Below, one piece after another: positions 1 to 8,381 of a stretch of DNA of 14,380 nt. The notes beneath the pieces were generated by a model that was not told the origin of the DNA, made no database searches, and saw only the letters and a program-made list of their open reading frames with translations. Source of the stretch: Rhodanobacteraceae bacterium. GTDB lineage: Bacteria > Pseudomonadota > Gammaproteobacteria > Xanthomonadales > Rhodanobacteraceae. The stretch lies in contig JAAXIA010000146.1 in assembly GCA_012270595.1 (NCBI GenBank), positions 1-14,380 of the forward strand. Direction: 5' to 3'. Position 1 is the stretch's first letter. The number at the start of each line of letters is the position of its first letter. Made by a program: the position numbers and the translations under genes.

Positions 1-596
1 AGCGTCTCGCGCACATTGTGGTCGGTAATCAGCACGCCAATACCCCGTTCCTTGAGGTGGCGCACGATGCGCTGAATCTCGCTGATCGAGATGGGGTCGA
101 CACCGGCAAAGGGTTCGTCCAGCAGCATGTAGCGTGGCTGCACAGCCAGTGAGCGGGCAATTTCCACCCGGCGGCGTTCACCACCAGACAGGCTTATTCC
201 TTTTTGTCCGGCGATATGTGCAATCTTCAGTTCATCGAGAAGCTTTTCCAGTTCGCTGCTGCGTTGGCGAGGAGGTAATTCCCGGCGCAGTTCCAGCACT
301 GCCAGAATGTTGTCGGCGACGCTTAGTTGCCGGAAGACAGAAGCCTCCTGTGGTAAATAGCCGATGCCCAGCCTGGCCCGCGCGTGCATGGGCAAGCCGG
401 TGATGTCGCGTTGGTCTAACGCGATGGTGCCCGCATCGGTTTTGATCAGCCCCACGATCATGTAAAAGCAGGTGGTTTTGCCGGCTCCATTGGGGCCAAG
501 CAGTCCGACCACTTCGCCCTGGTGCATGGAGAAACCAAAGTTACGCACGATCTGGCGTGACTTGAAATGTTTTTGCAGGCCTTTGGCACTCAGCAT
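1..596 (-). CDS. lptB: LptB, ATP-binding protein of the LPS export ABC transporter (C-terminus runs off the window)
   Basis: LptB is the cytoplasmic ATPase that, with LptF/LptG, drives extraction of lipopolysaccharide from the inner membrane. About 198 codons are visible. Walker [10 protein letters not shown] is at residues 34-42, the Q-loop in GYLPQE at 79-84, the ABC signature LSGGERRR at 136-143, Walker [13 protein letters not shown] at 157-168, and the switch histidine in TDHNV at 191-195. The Q-loop and signature context match LptB better than generic ABC ATPases. The start is fixed: an in-frame TAA lies at 602-600, only one codon before the ATG at 596. A usual LptB has about 240 residues, so roughly 40 are missing off the left edge. 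In many relatives lptA lies directly upstream and rpoN downstream. Here no lptA is visible upstream; rpoN would be outside the window. Confidence 0.95.
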   Translation of the reverse strand, partial: MLSAKGLQKHFKSRQIVRNFGFSMHQGEVVGLLGPNGAGKTTCFYMIVGLIKTDAGTIALDQRDITGLPMHARARLGIGYLPQEASVFRQLSVADNILAVLELRRELPPRQRSSELEKLLDELKIAHIAGQKGISLSGGERRRVEIARSLAVQPRYMLLDEPFAGVDPISISEIQRIVRHLKERGIGVLITDHNVRET

Positions 597-912
597 GGTT
601 TAACGCTCTGCTTCATGCACAGGCATCGAAGTGGTTTTGTGACGAGTAGACAAGGACAAGTAGACAAGTTTGACCTTTCCCGTCGCACTGGAGAAGTCGG
701 TGCTGGCGAGCATGGGTTTGTTGTGTGCTGGCATGACTGATCGCTTCTGTGTTGCAACTGTTTTACTGCCCTGCATGGGTGAGTGCATCTTAAGCTGTTT
801 TGCTGTGGTGCTTCAAATGCCAAGGTCTGCGTGGGGTATGGTGGAAATTTTCTTTTAAGTACCATGGCATTCTGATGCAGGGTGTCGTATTGTTTTCCTT
901 AACCAGACGCCA
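597..912. other. Intergenic region between lptB and the first OppA gene; no supported gene
   Basis: About 316 bases separate the divergent lptB and OppA-type genes. It should hold the promoters of both, but I see no hexamer pair good enough to name. Short open frames exist on both strands (for example minus 788-600), but none has a recognisable domain, and the minus one lacks a convincing ribosome-binding site. An imperfect direct repeat, AGTAGACAAG at 645-654 and 659-668 with a 14-base period, is the only structure noted. A full lptA of about 170-180 codons, which might be expected here, does not fit. Confidence 0.5.
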
Positions 913-2604
913 ATGGTGGACATGATGAGGGCCATGTTACTGTGTGCAAGGGTGCCGGGCTTTAAACCTGCTGTGGCGATGATTACAGGTATGGTTTTGA
1001 TGCTTGCCTTAAGTGCCTGCAATGGCCACCACAAGGATGAGACGGTCGGCAAGAACAAAGATACCCTGATCGTTGGCAATGGTGCCGGAGAGGTGCCGAC
1101 ACTCGATCCGGGCAAGTGGGGTGATGCTACCTCACTGCGCATTATTCATGATCTGTTTGAAGGTCTCGTCTTTGAAAACCAGAAGAATGAACTGCTTCCG
1201 GGTATTGCCCGCGCCTGGGATATATCAAAAGATGGTAAGACCTATACCTTCCACCTACGTGACAATGCCAGATGGTCAAATGGAAAACCAGTGACAGCGG
1301 AGGATTTCGTCTTTGCTTTCAGGCGCAATATTGATCCGAAAACAGGCGCAGCACAAAAAGATGTATTTCGTCCCATACTGAATGGCGAGGCTATTATTGC
1401 GGGCAAGAAGCCGGCGCTAACGCCTGGCATCAAGGCACTCGATAACTACACTTTGCAAATACAGCTAGCCTACCCCTATCCTTATTTTTTGGCCTATCTG
1501 CTAAATCCGATCACTTATCCGCTTTACCCACCGGCTATCCATAAATGGGGAGATGGCTGGATACAGGTGGGTAAAATGGTTTCAAATGGTCCTTATGAAT
1601 TGAAAGAGTGGGTGCCAAATGGACATATTCTTGTCAGTAGGCAGCCTTATTACTGGGCGAAAAACCGGATTAGGATAAAAAACGTGATATTTTTGCCCGT
1701 AACATCGCAGGCAGAATACAACCGGTTTGTAGCCAACCAGATTGATATGACTTAGTCGGTACCACCGGCACTGTCAAAAAAACAGCTCGCCGCGCGCTTC
1801 GGCCATGAGTTTTACAATACGCATATGCTTGGCACCTATTTCTACTGGTTCAACATGCGCAAACCAGGGGTTAATAAACTTGCAGTCAGAAAAGCGCTAA
1901 CCATGGCAATCAATCGCCGGCTTATCGTCAGGCATATTTTAAAACTTGGCCAAAAGCCGCTTTACGGCCAGGTGCCACCGCAGATCCAGGGCAGCGCCTT
2001 CCTCGGGTTGTACAGGGCTATGCCATCTTACCACTGGGTCAGTTTGCCGCTGAAAAAGCGTTATCAACTGGCAAAAACCATGCTGCAAAAGGCGGGTTAT
2101 ACAAAAAGCAAACCGCTTGATATTGTTATTAGTTATAACACCAGCAAAGGGCATCAGCTTATTGCTGAGGCAGTGGCTGAAATGTGGGGTAAAGTCTTTG
2201 GTCCACTGGTCAAGGTCACTCTTGACAATGAGGAATGGAAGGTCTATCTGCAAACCTTGCAAAAAGGGAACTACCAGATCGGTCGCATGGGTGGCATCGC
2301 GACCGTTAATACGGCAGGTAATTTCCTTGAAGGCTATCTTTGCCATGCCCAGGGAAATTATGGTGGCTATTGCAATGAAAAGCTTGACCAGGCTTACCAG
2401 AAGTCGATGCATTCACCGAATCAGAAAATAGCTGTTATGTACATGAAAAAAGCGCTTGAAACAGCGATGAGAGACTACGTAACATTGCCAGTCTACAGTT
2501 ATACTTATAGCCGATTGGTGAAAAAGTATGTGGGCGGTTATACCCCAAAAGCAAATTACATGGACTCGATGTACAGCAAGTGGTTGTACTTCAGGCATCT
2601 GTAA
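913..2604 (+). pseudogene. OppA-family peptide-binding lipoprotein broken by an in-frame TAG
   Basis: This is a periplasmic oligopeptide-binding protein (SBP_bac_5 / OppA-MppA type) that would capture peptides for an ABC importer. The reading frame opens at 913 with a lipoprotein signal ending in LSAC (Cys36 from this start) and stops at TAG 1753-1755. It then continues in the same frame to a normal end at 2604, giving about 563 codons if read through, close to the intact neighbour's 555. At the stop the intact copy reads MDMTYTLP and this one reads MDMT*SVP, so a Tyr codon probably became amber by one base change. Family features remain on both sides, including ARWSNGKPVTAEDFVF and NKLAVRKALTMAI. 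The peptide-anchoring segment, RAGWCADYN in E. coli OppA and REGWIADYN in the neighbour, is RMGGIATVN here (2284-2310), so the aspartate that holds the peptide amino group is gone. The start is uncertain: ATGs at 922, 925 and 934 are also in frame, and none has a clear Shine-Dalgarno. A sequencing error at 1755 cannot be excluded. Confidence 0.85.
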
Positions 2605-2661
2605 AAAGAAGCTGCTGGAGTAATGTGTCTTTAATTCATTTCCCATAGTGTGAGGAAAAAC

Positions 2662-4329
2662 ATGAGTCGTATTGAACATATATGGTACAAGGGGGCGGGT
2701 GTTATCCTTAGTCTTTCACTGCTTGCATGTAGTGGTGGCCACCATGGTCATGCCGGCAAGGAAAGCGCAGATCAGTCAACAGTCAGGACAACCCTAAGGG
2801 TTGGGCTGGGTGAGAATATCCCTACCATTGATCCTGCGCTTATCAGTGACACCACATCCGGCAGGGTTGCCTATGACCTGTTTGAGGGCTTGATGGCTGA
2901 GGACCAGAACAACAACCCGGTTCCTGGTGTAGCCAAGTCCTGGGACATATCCAGCAATGGTCTGGTATATACCTTCCATTTGCGTGATGACGCTAGGTGG
3001 TCAAATGGCGAGCCAGTGACGGCAGGGGATTTTGTCTTTGCCCTTAGGCGCGCAGTGACGCCAAGATCAACGGCGGTAATGGGGGTGTATCTGAATGCGA
3101 TTAAAAATGCGAGCGCCATTCTCGCGGGGGAAAAAACGCCCGATACGCTGGGTGTCAAAGCCATTGATGAGAAGACCCTAAAAATAGTTCTTGCTCACCC
3201 GCAACCTTATTTTCTTTCCGTCTTGACCAACTCGATTGCTTACCCGGTCTATCCGCCGGTGGTCAAAAAATATGGAAAATCATGGGTTATGCCGAAGCAT
3301 ATCGTCAGTAATGGCGCTTACAAACTTAAATCCTGGGTCATAAACAGTCATATGACTGTGGTCAGGAATCCGTATTACTGGGATGCCAAGCACGTTAAAA
3401 TTGCAACTGTTCAATTCCTGCCGATTACTTCACCGGCCGATGCCTATAGTCAGTATCGTTCCGGGCGTATGGATATGACCTATACCTTGCCACAGAATGC
3501 TTCAAGCAGCTATTATGCGAAGAAATACGGCAAGCAGTTTGTCCATGTCACCATGCTGGGGACGTATTATTACTGGATGAATGTCAAAAAACCCGGGCTT
3601 GATAAACTGGCGGTAAGAAAAGCCCTGACCATGACTGTTGACCGAAAAGCAATTACCACACATATTCTGAAGATGGGACAAACGCCCCTTTATGGTGTGG
3701 TTCCAGATGGTATCCAGGATAGTATTTACGCCGGTTTATACAAGAAACTTCCAGATTATAACTGGGTTTCGTGGCCAATGAACAAGCGCGTTGCGGCGGC
3801 GAGAGCCTTGCTGACCAAAGCGGGTTATTCCAGGGGGCACCCGCTTGCTGTTACCATTTCTTACAATACGGATCCAACACATCTGTTGATCGCACAGGCT
3901 GTTTCCCAGATGTGGAATCGCGCTTTTCATGGTACAGTGAAGGTAAAGTTACTGAATGAAGAGTGGAAGGTATATCTGCAAACCATCAACAAAGGCGAGT
4001 TTTATCTTGCCAGGGAAGGCTGGATTGCGGACTATAATACAGCAAGCGATTTCCTTAACATGTATGTTTGCGGCAGTTCCAGTAACCGAGGTTTTTTTTG
4101 CAACAAGAAGCTTGATCATTATTATAATATCGGTATGTCAGCCAGCCGTATGAAGGTGTATAACGCAAACATGGAAAAGGCCATGGCAGTGGCTATGAAC
4201 AACTACTATACTTTACCCATATGCAACTACGTTTACTTCCGTTTGGTTAAACCGTATGTTGGTGGTTACAGGTACAGCGGCAACCATATGGATCATGTTT
4301 ATTCAAAATGGTTGTACTTTAAAAAATAA
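2662..4329 (+). CDS. oppA: OppA-family oligopeptide-binding lipoprotein (intact paralogue)
   Basis: This is a 555-residue periplasmic binding protein of the SBP_bac_5 family, expected to bind short peptides and hand them to an Opp-type ABC permease. I chose ATG 2662 because TGAGGA (2651-2656) sits at good spacing before it; a GTG at 2650 is in frame but falls at the edge of that site. The signal ends with a lipobox, LLAC, with Cys23 as lipidation site. Family landmarks are GENIPTIDPALISD near the mature N-terminus, LRDDARWSNGEPVTAGDFVF, KLAVRKALTMTVDRKAI, and the ligand loop REGWIADYN with Trp454 and Asp457. The latter corresponds to OppA Asp419, which contacts the peptide N-terminus. It follows the broken paralogue by 57 bases and probably shared its transcript. 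No oppBCDF genes are present, so it must work with a permease encoded elsewhere or in another role such as murein-peptide recycling. A strong hairpin terminator follows. Confidence 0.9.
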   Translation: MSRIEHIWYKGAGVILSLSLLACSGGHHGHAGKESADQSTVRTTLRVGLGENIPTIDPALISDTTSGRVAYDLFEGLMAEDQNNNPVPGVAKSWDISSNGLVYTFHLRDDARWSNGEPVTAGDFVFALRRAVTPRSTAVMGVYLNAIKNASAILAGEKTPDTLGVKAIDEKTLKIVLAHPQPYFLSVLTNSIAYPVYPPVVKKYGKSWVMPKHIVSNGAYKLKSWVINSHMTVVRNPYYWDAKHVKIATVQFLPITSPADAYSQYRSGRMDMTYTLPQNASSSYYAKKYGKQFVHVTMLGTYYYWMNVKKPGLDKLAVRKALTMTVDRKAITTHILKMGQTPLYGVVPDGIQDSIYAGLYKKLPDYNWVSWPMNKRVAAARALLTKAGYSRGHPLAVTISYNTDPTHLLIAQAVSQMWNRAFHGTVKVKLLNEEWKVYLQTINKGEFYLAREGWIADYNTASDFLNMYVCGSSSNRGFFCNKKLDHYYNIGMSASRMKVYNANMEKAMAVAMNNYYTLPICNYVYFRLVKPYVGGYRYSGNHMDHVYSKWLYFKK

Positions 4330-4356
4330 GTATGCTTGAGTTGAATGGTTTTCCGG

Positions 4357-4391
4357 AAAAAAACGGGCACCTTGAAAAGTGCCCGTTTTTT
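4357..4391. terminator. Bidirectional rho-independent terminator between oppA and the first beta-barrel gene
   Basis: A run of seven A (4357-4363) precedes the stem CGGGCAC (4364-4370) / GTGCCCG (4379-4385), with an 8-base loop, followed by six T (4386-4391). The A and T runs extend the stem and give a U-tract in either direction. It therefore serves both oppA, ending at 4329, and the convergent gene ending at 4423. Confidence 0.9.
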
Positions 4392-4422
4392 CTTCTCATG
4401 TTACCAGTGACCGACTTGGAAC

Positions 4423-5118
4423 TTAGAAGCGGTACTCAGCACTGGCACTTAGCACACTTACACCAGTTTTGAACTTGCTTTGGAAGCGTTTGACATTGGT
4501 ATTATTCGCCTTGGCATTGTTAAACTTCAAGGTGTCCTTCAACTTGTAGTAGTCGAAGTTGACGCCGACGCTGAAATTGGAGGTGATATTCCAACCAGTT
4601 CCAGCACCAAGGTACCAGTTGCTGTCTTTTTTCTTTCCGGTGAAAGCAAACCCGTCCTTCTTATTGGGTGCTACCAGAACATTACTGTACTTGTTTTCCA
4701 AGGTCGAGCGGAACAAACCACCCCGGGCAGAAACATACCACTGTTCAACCAGGTTGAAACGACCGTTAACACCCACTGTCAAACCCTTGGCAGATAGCTT
4801 TTGGTTGTAGTTGATAACTGGACTCTTGGTGATTTTGTTAGCTTTGTCTTCCACCCGGCCAAGGTCGGTGTAACCGAGTTCCAGGCCGACCGAGGCATTA
4901 GACTCAACCGGAAAGCGCCAGCCCAGGTTGAAATCATAAGTCATTTTCTTTGTGGCTTTTTTCTTGCTGAGCAGTTTGCTGTCTTTGTACCAGCCTTTGC
5001 CGATGTTGCCGTTAACGAACCAGCCGGTGCTCATGTCCATGTCCATGGCCTGTACACTACCGGCAAGGCCGGCACCAATGGCGGCGACGACCGCCAGCGT
5101 AAGCAATTTCCTGTTCAT
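4423..5118 (-). CDS. Small outer-membrane beta-barrel protein, copy A
   Basis: This is a 231-residue exported protein resembling the 8-stranded OmpA-like / opacity-type barrel superfamily (OMP_b-brl). The signal peptide begins MNRKLLTLAVVAA and ends SVQA (about residue 24). The mature part alternates hydrophobic and polar residues and has many Gly and Tyr, with strand-like segments such as GWFVNGNIGKGWYK, GLTVGVNGRFN, WYLGAGTGWN and FSVGVNFDYYKLK. It ends SASAEYRF, the terminal Phe expected by the BAM assembly machine. The putative loops are unusually rich in lysine. The open frame extends upstream to 5235, but ATG 5118 is the start: it has AGAGGA eight bases before it and begins the signal peptide. 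The neighbour at 5364-6083 is a clear paralogue. Function (porin, adhesin or structural) is not determinable from sequence alone. Confidence 0.88.
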   Translation of the reverse strand: MNRKLLTLAVVAAIGAGLAGSVQAMDMDMSTGWFVNGNIGKGWYKDSKLLSKKKATKKMTYDFNLGWRFPVESNASVGLELGYTDLGRVEDKANKITKSPVINYNQKLSAKGLTVGVNGRFNLVEQWYVSARGGLFRSTLENKYSNVLVAPNKKDGFAFTGKKKDSNWYLGAGTGWNITSNFSVGVNFDYYKLKDTLKFNNAKANNTNVKRFQSKFKTGVSVLSASAEYRF

Positions 5119-5206
5119 CACATCATCCTCTAAAGTTTTAGGGCGCAGGGTGCTTGTCGACCTGGCTGCTGGCCGGATCGATCGCAAGCCTCTGCGATGG
5201 GCGGGC

Positions 5207-5235
5207 ATCATACCTTCAGTCGGCTTGAACGTCAA
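5207..5235 (-). promoter_or_regulatory. Sigma70-type promoter for beta-barrel copy A
   Basis: On the minus strand TTGACG (5235-5230) and TATGAT (5212-5207) are separated by exactly 17 bases. Each hexamer matches the sigma70 consensus at five of six positions. Transcription would start near 5200 and give a leader of about 80 bases before ATG 5118. This also argues against the longer frame starting at 5235. Confidence 0.75.
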
Positions 5236-5292
5236 TATTTCGTTAAATAATAGTTATATTTTGTTAATTCTTGTTGTTATGAAAGTCGTAAG

Positions 5293-5326
5293 AAAAAACG
5301 GGTGCCTGGTTGGAGGCACCCGTTTT
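5293..5326 (-). terminator. Rho-independent terminator after beta-barrel copy B
   Basis: An inverted repeat ACGGGTGCC (5298-5306) / GGCACCCGT (5315-5323) has an 8-base loop. Read on the minus strand it is followed by six T (5298-5293). It lies 38 bases after the stop codon of the copy B gene and separates it from the copy A promoter. Its stem is close in sequence to the terminator after copy A. Confidence 0.85.
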
Positions 5327-5363
5327 ATGAACCCGCTTGCACGGGATAAAAATCACGCGACTT

Positions 5364-6083
5364 TTAGAAGCGGTATTCGGCATTGACGCTCAACACCTTC
5401 ACGCCAGTATCAAATTTGCTGTTGATGTTTGTGGTGATATCACCTAGGTTAACCTTGGTTTTCATGGTCCCCTTCATCTTATAGTAGTCGAGGTTGACGC
5501 CAACACTGAATTGGGGCGTTACGTTCCACCCGGTGCCGGCCCCAACGTACCAGTTAAGGCCAGTTTTCTTGCCGTTTGCACTAAATTCGCCCTTTGTTAC
5601 GGGTGAGAAGGGGCCTTTGCTAGCGATTTCTTCATTGACTCGGTTTTTCGTTGTAGCAAGGAACAGACCACCGCGTGCCGAGACATACCACTGCGTAACC
5701 GGGTTGAACCGACCGTTGAGGCCCAGGGTGATACCGCGCCCAGAATAGTTCTGGGAAACCTTGTCAGTGATGTTGACACCGTAGGTTTGCTTGGCAGAGA
5801 TTGTTTTCTTTTCCTTCAAAGGTCCCAGGTAGATATAGCCGACCTCTGCGCCGATGGCACCCTGGGCGCTTGCGACGGGTAGGCGCCAGCCCAGATTGAT
5901 CCCAAACGAGGCATTATTGGCTGCCTTGTTTTTGGACGAGACAACTTTGCTCTCTTTGTACCAGCTTTTACCTACGCTGCCGTTGACGAACCAACCGGAA
6001 GAAAGATCTACGGCTTGGGCACTGGCGGCAAGGCCGCCGCCGACTGCGGCAAGGACCGCCAGTGTCACGAGTTTCTTATGCAT
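5364..6083 (-). CDS. Small outer-membrane beta-barrel protein, copy B
   Basis: This 239-residue protein is a paralogue of the protein at 4423-5118. The signal peptide starts MHKKLVTLAVLAA and ends ASAQA at about residue 24. Shared blocks are SSGWFVNGSVGKSWYKESK, the internal WYVSARGGLF, WYVGAGTGWN, FSVGVNLDYYKMK, and a C-terminal VNAEYRF with terminal Phe. Together these indicate an 8-stranded OmpA-like barrel in the outer membrane. Copy B differs from A mainly in loop length and content, as expected for surface-exposed parts. ATG 6083 is preceded by AAAGG at workable spacing and begins the signal peptide; the frame is open to 6134 but the extra residues are not signal-like. It has its own promoter and terminator, so the two copies can be expressed independently. 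Confidence 0.88.
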   Translation of the reverse strand: MHKKLVTLAVLAAVGGGLAASAQAVDLSSGWFVNGSVGKSWYKESKVVSSKNKAANNASFGINLGWRLPVASAQGAIGAEVGYIYLGPLKEKKTISAKQTYGVNITDKVSQNYSGRGITLGLNGRFNPVTQWYVSARGGLFLATTKNRVNEEIASKGPFSPVTKGEFSANGKKTGLNWYVGAGTGWNVTPQFSVGVNLDYYKMKGTMKTKVNLGDITTNINSKFDTGVKVLSVNAEYRF

Positions 6084-6127
6084 AACATCAACCTTTAAGT
6101 TAAAAATACTGAACGGGATACCGATTC

Positions 6128-6140
6128 TGACCATTGGTCA
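6128..6140. promoter_or_regulatory. Perfect inverted repeat in the leader of beta-barrel copy B (operator candidate)
   Basis: TGACCA / TGGTCA arms flank a single central base. The repeat lies about 32 bases downstream of the predicted start of transcription of copy B and 45 bases before its ATG. The symmetry is what a dimeric regulator would bind, but a 13-base repeat can occur by chance. Confidence 0.3.
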
Positions 6141-6179
6141 AAACCATAGTACGTAGTCATACGCACTGCTATCCGGTTG

Positions 6180-6209
6180 ATTATACATGCTACTTTATTG
6201 AGGAGTCAA
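6180..6209 (-). promoter_or_regulatory. Sigma70-type promoter for beta-barrel copy B
   Basis: On the minus strand TTGACT (6209-6204) is followed after 18 bases by a perfect TATAAT (6185-6180). The leader to ATG 6083 would be about 90 bases, similar in length to that of copy A. This suggests strong constitutive expression, with any control in the leader. Confidence 0.75.
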
Positions 6210-6308
6210 TGTTTTGTTAAGCTTTTGTGTGGTAAAGGGTATTTACGCTGTGACCTTGTCGCCTTGGCAGCACCTGTTCGTGACAGGCTGCGATAGAGCT
6301 GGTACTGC

Positions 6309-6337
6309 GCGACAAGGGCTGCTTAATCGGGGATAAT
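6309..6337 (+). promoter_or_regulatory. Candidate promoter for transketolase
   Basis: GCGACA (6309-6314) and GATAAT (6332-6337) are 17 bases apart; they match consensus at four and five of six positions. The predicted transcript starts near 6344, about 38 bases before the tkt ATG. Other pairs are possible in this 298-base intergenic region. Confidence 0.4.
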
Positions 6338-6381
6338 AGGGGCTTTCAGGCCTTTGCGCCGCGTGCGGAGATGCTTTTGTT

Positions 6382-8379
6382 ATGATTAGCCGTCGTGAAC
6401 TTGCTAATGCGGTGCGTGTGCTGGCCATGGATGCCGTGCAGGAGGCCCATTCCGGTCATCCAGGGATGCCGATGGGCATGGCGGATATTATCGAAGTGCT
6501 TTGGAACGATTTTTATCGGCACCATCCGGGCAACCCACACTGGTTTAATCGTGATCGTTTTATCCTCTCCAATGGTCACGGCTCGATGTTACAGTATGCG
6601 GCGCTGCATTTATCCGGTTACGATTTGCCGCTTGGTGAACTAAAGCGCTTCCGGCAGATGCATGCAAAGACGCCGGGGCATCCTGAAGTGCATGAAACGC
6701 CGGGAGTGGAAACTACCACCGGTCCGCTGGGCCAGGGCATTGCCAACGGTGTGGGGTTTGCATTGGCCGAAAAGCTGCTGGCTGCACGGTTTAACCGGCC
6801 AGGTTTTGCTATCGTTGATCATCACACTTGGGTGTTTTGTGGTGATGGTTGCCTGATGGAAGGGGTTTCGCAAGAAGCGATATCGCTGGCTGGCACCTGG
6901 AAACTGGGCAAGCTCACGCTCGTTTATGACGATAACAGCATTTCTATCGATGGCGATGTCAACGGCTGGTTCACTGACGACAGCGCTATGCGTTTCCGCG
7001 CCTGCGGTTGGCATGTTATCACCGATGTGGATGGGCATGATGCAGGGCAGATCAAGGCGGCCTTGCTCGCAGCGCGTGCTGAGACGAATCGGCCCAGTGT
7101 GCTTTTATGCAAGACCATCATCGGCTTTGGTTCGCCGGCCAGTGAAGGCACTGCCGCCTGTCATGGCGCGCCTCTGGGCGAGAATGAAATTGGGGCCGTG
7201 CGCGATCGGCTCGATTGGTGCTGGTCGCCGTTTGAAGTTCCAGTCCAGATTTATGCCGGTTGGGATGCCAGGCAGGCTGGTGCCAGACATGAGGCCGAAT
7301 GGAATACATTGCTTGCCGACTACACCAAGGCGTATCCGGCGCTGGCCGGGGAGTTTAAGCGTCGCCTTGCAGCGGAACTTCCCGCTGACTGGCCGGAAAA
7401 GTCACAGGCTTTTGTTGCCAGGATGCAGGCCGAAGGTCTGGATGTGGCCAGTCGTAAGGCTTCACAGATGACACTGGATGCCTTTGCTCCGCTTCTGCCC
7501 GAGCTGATCGGTGGTTCAGCCGATCTGACTGGTTCCAACCTTAGTTTTTGGTATGGGTCTGTCGGTATGACTGAGGCCAGTGTGGATGCCAACTACATCC
7601 ACTACGGTGTGCGCGAGTTCGGCATGACGGCCATTGGCAACGGTTTGGCGTTGCATGGTGGTTTTTTACCCTATGACGCGACGTTTTTGGTGTTTTCCGA
7701 CTATGCGCGCAACGCGGTGCGTATGAGCGCGCTGATTCCGGCCCACAGCATTCATGTGTACACGCATGATTCCATTGGTCTGGGCGAAGATGGTCCCACG
7801 CATCAGCCGGTGGAACAGCTTGCGTCCTTGCGCCTTATACCAAATAACCAGGTGTGGCGCCCTTGTGATGCAGTGGAGTCGGCAGTTGCGTGGAAGGCTG
7901 CCATTGAGCGCCGCGAAGGCCCATCCTGTCTGGTGTTCTCGCGTCAGACGCTGCTTCATCAGGCGCGCAATACCCAGCAGCTAACGGATATCGCGCGTGG
8001 TGCCTACGTGCTGCTTGAGCCGGGCGATAACCATTTTGATGTGATTTTGCTAGCCACCGGCTCGGAAGTGCATCTGGCCATGGATGCGGCCCGTGTGCTG
8101 GCACAGCAGGCCATCGCAGTGCGGGTAGTATCTATGCCCTGTTCGGAAATTTTCGATGCGCAGCCTTTAGAGTATCGCGAAGGTGTATTGCCTTCCTGGT
8201 GCCGTATGCGCGTAGCAGTGGAAGCGGGTAGTGCCGATTTCTGGCGCAAGTATGTGGGGCTTGATGGCGCGGTGCTTGGCATGCACCGCTTTGGTGCCTC
8301 CGCGCCTGCGGCGCGGTTATTTGAGTACTTTGGGTTTACGGTCAGCCATTTGGTCGAGACAGTCAAAGGTCTCGTCTAA
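6382..8379 (+). CDS. tkt: Transketolase
   Basis: Transketolase is the cytoplasmic, thiamine-diphosphate-dependent enzyme that moves two-carbon units between ketose and aldose phosphates in the non-oxidative pentose-phosphate and Calvin-type pathways. The 665 residues match the usual length. Catalytic landmarks are His26 in SGHPG, His66 in NGHGSM, GPLGQG near 114-119, and the ThDP/metal motif GDGCLMEG starting at Gly154 with DDN downstream. Glu412 in REFGM activates the cofactor, and GEDGPTH ends at His474. All three domains (ThDP-binding, pyrimidine-binding, C-terminal) are complete. GGAG lies 11 bases before ATG 6382, a rather long gap, but no other start fits the conserved N-terminus. The gene stands alone, divergent from the beta-barrel genes and convergent with the membrane-protein pair, with two bases between stop codons and no obvious terminator there. 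Rpe, encoded at the right end, makes xylulose 5-phosphate, a donor substrate. Confidence 0.97.
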   Translation: MISRRELANAVRVLAMDAVQEAHSGHPGMPMGMADIIEVLWNDFYRHHPGNPHWFNRDRFILSNGHGSMLQYAALHLSGYDLPLGELKRFRQMHAKTPGHPEVHETPGVETTTGPLGQGIANGVGFALAEKLLAARFNRPGFAIVDHHTWVFCGDGCLMEGVSQEAISLAGTWKLGKLTLVYDDNSISIDGDVNGWFTDDSAMRFRACGWHVITDVDGHDAGQIKAALLAARAETNRPSVLLCKTIIGFGSPASEGTAACHGAPLGENEIGAVRDRLDWCWSPFEVPVQIYAGWDARQAGARHEAEWNTLLADYTKAYPALAGEFKRRLAAELPADWPEKSQAFVARMQAEGLDVASRKASQMTLDAFAPLLPELIGGSADLTGSNLSFWYGSVGMTEASVDANYIHYGVREFGMTAIGNGLALHGGFLPYDATFLVFSDYARNAVRMSALIPAHSIHVYTHDSIGLGEDGPTHQPVEQLASLRLIPNNQVWRPCDAVESAVAWKAAIERREGPSCLVFSRQTLLHQARNTQQLTDIARGAYVLLEPGDNHFDVILLATGSEVHLAMDAARVLAQQAIAVRVVSMPCSEIFDAQPLEYREGVLPSWCRMRVAVEAGSADFWRKYVGLDGAVLGMHRFGASAPAARLFEYFGFTVSHLVETVKGLV

Positions 8380-8381
8380 GG

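Noticed and set aside
600..788. 62-residue minus-strand ORF directly before lptB, considered as an LptA remnant
   Set aside because: The residues do not show the LptA strand pattern or any motif I can recognise, and there is no export signal. Without a profile search it cannot be supported.
1753..1755. TAG as a recoded amino acid (pyrrolysine-type or programmed read-through)
   Set aside because: No pyrrolysine genes or structural read-through signal are seen, the paralogue has ordinary Tyr there, and the copy shows other signs of decay.
1939..2412. 157-residue minus-strand ORF opposite the OppA pseudogene
   Set aside because: It is antisense to a recognisable OppA reading frame, has no family resemblance and no independent start signal.
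4480..5386. Plus-strand ORFs of 83-144 residues opposite the beta-barrel genes
   Set aside because: The minus-strand genes have signal peptides, ribosome-binding sites, promoters, terminators and terminal Phe; the plus-strand frames have none of these.
6926..7471. 181-residue plus-strand ORF inside transketolase
   Set aside because: It is a frame shadow within a fully conserved transketolase gene, with no independent features.
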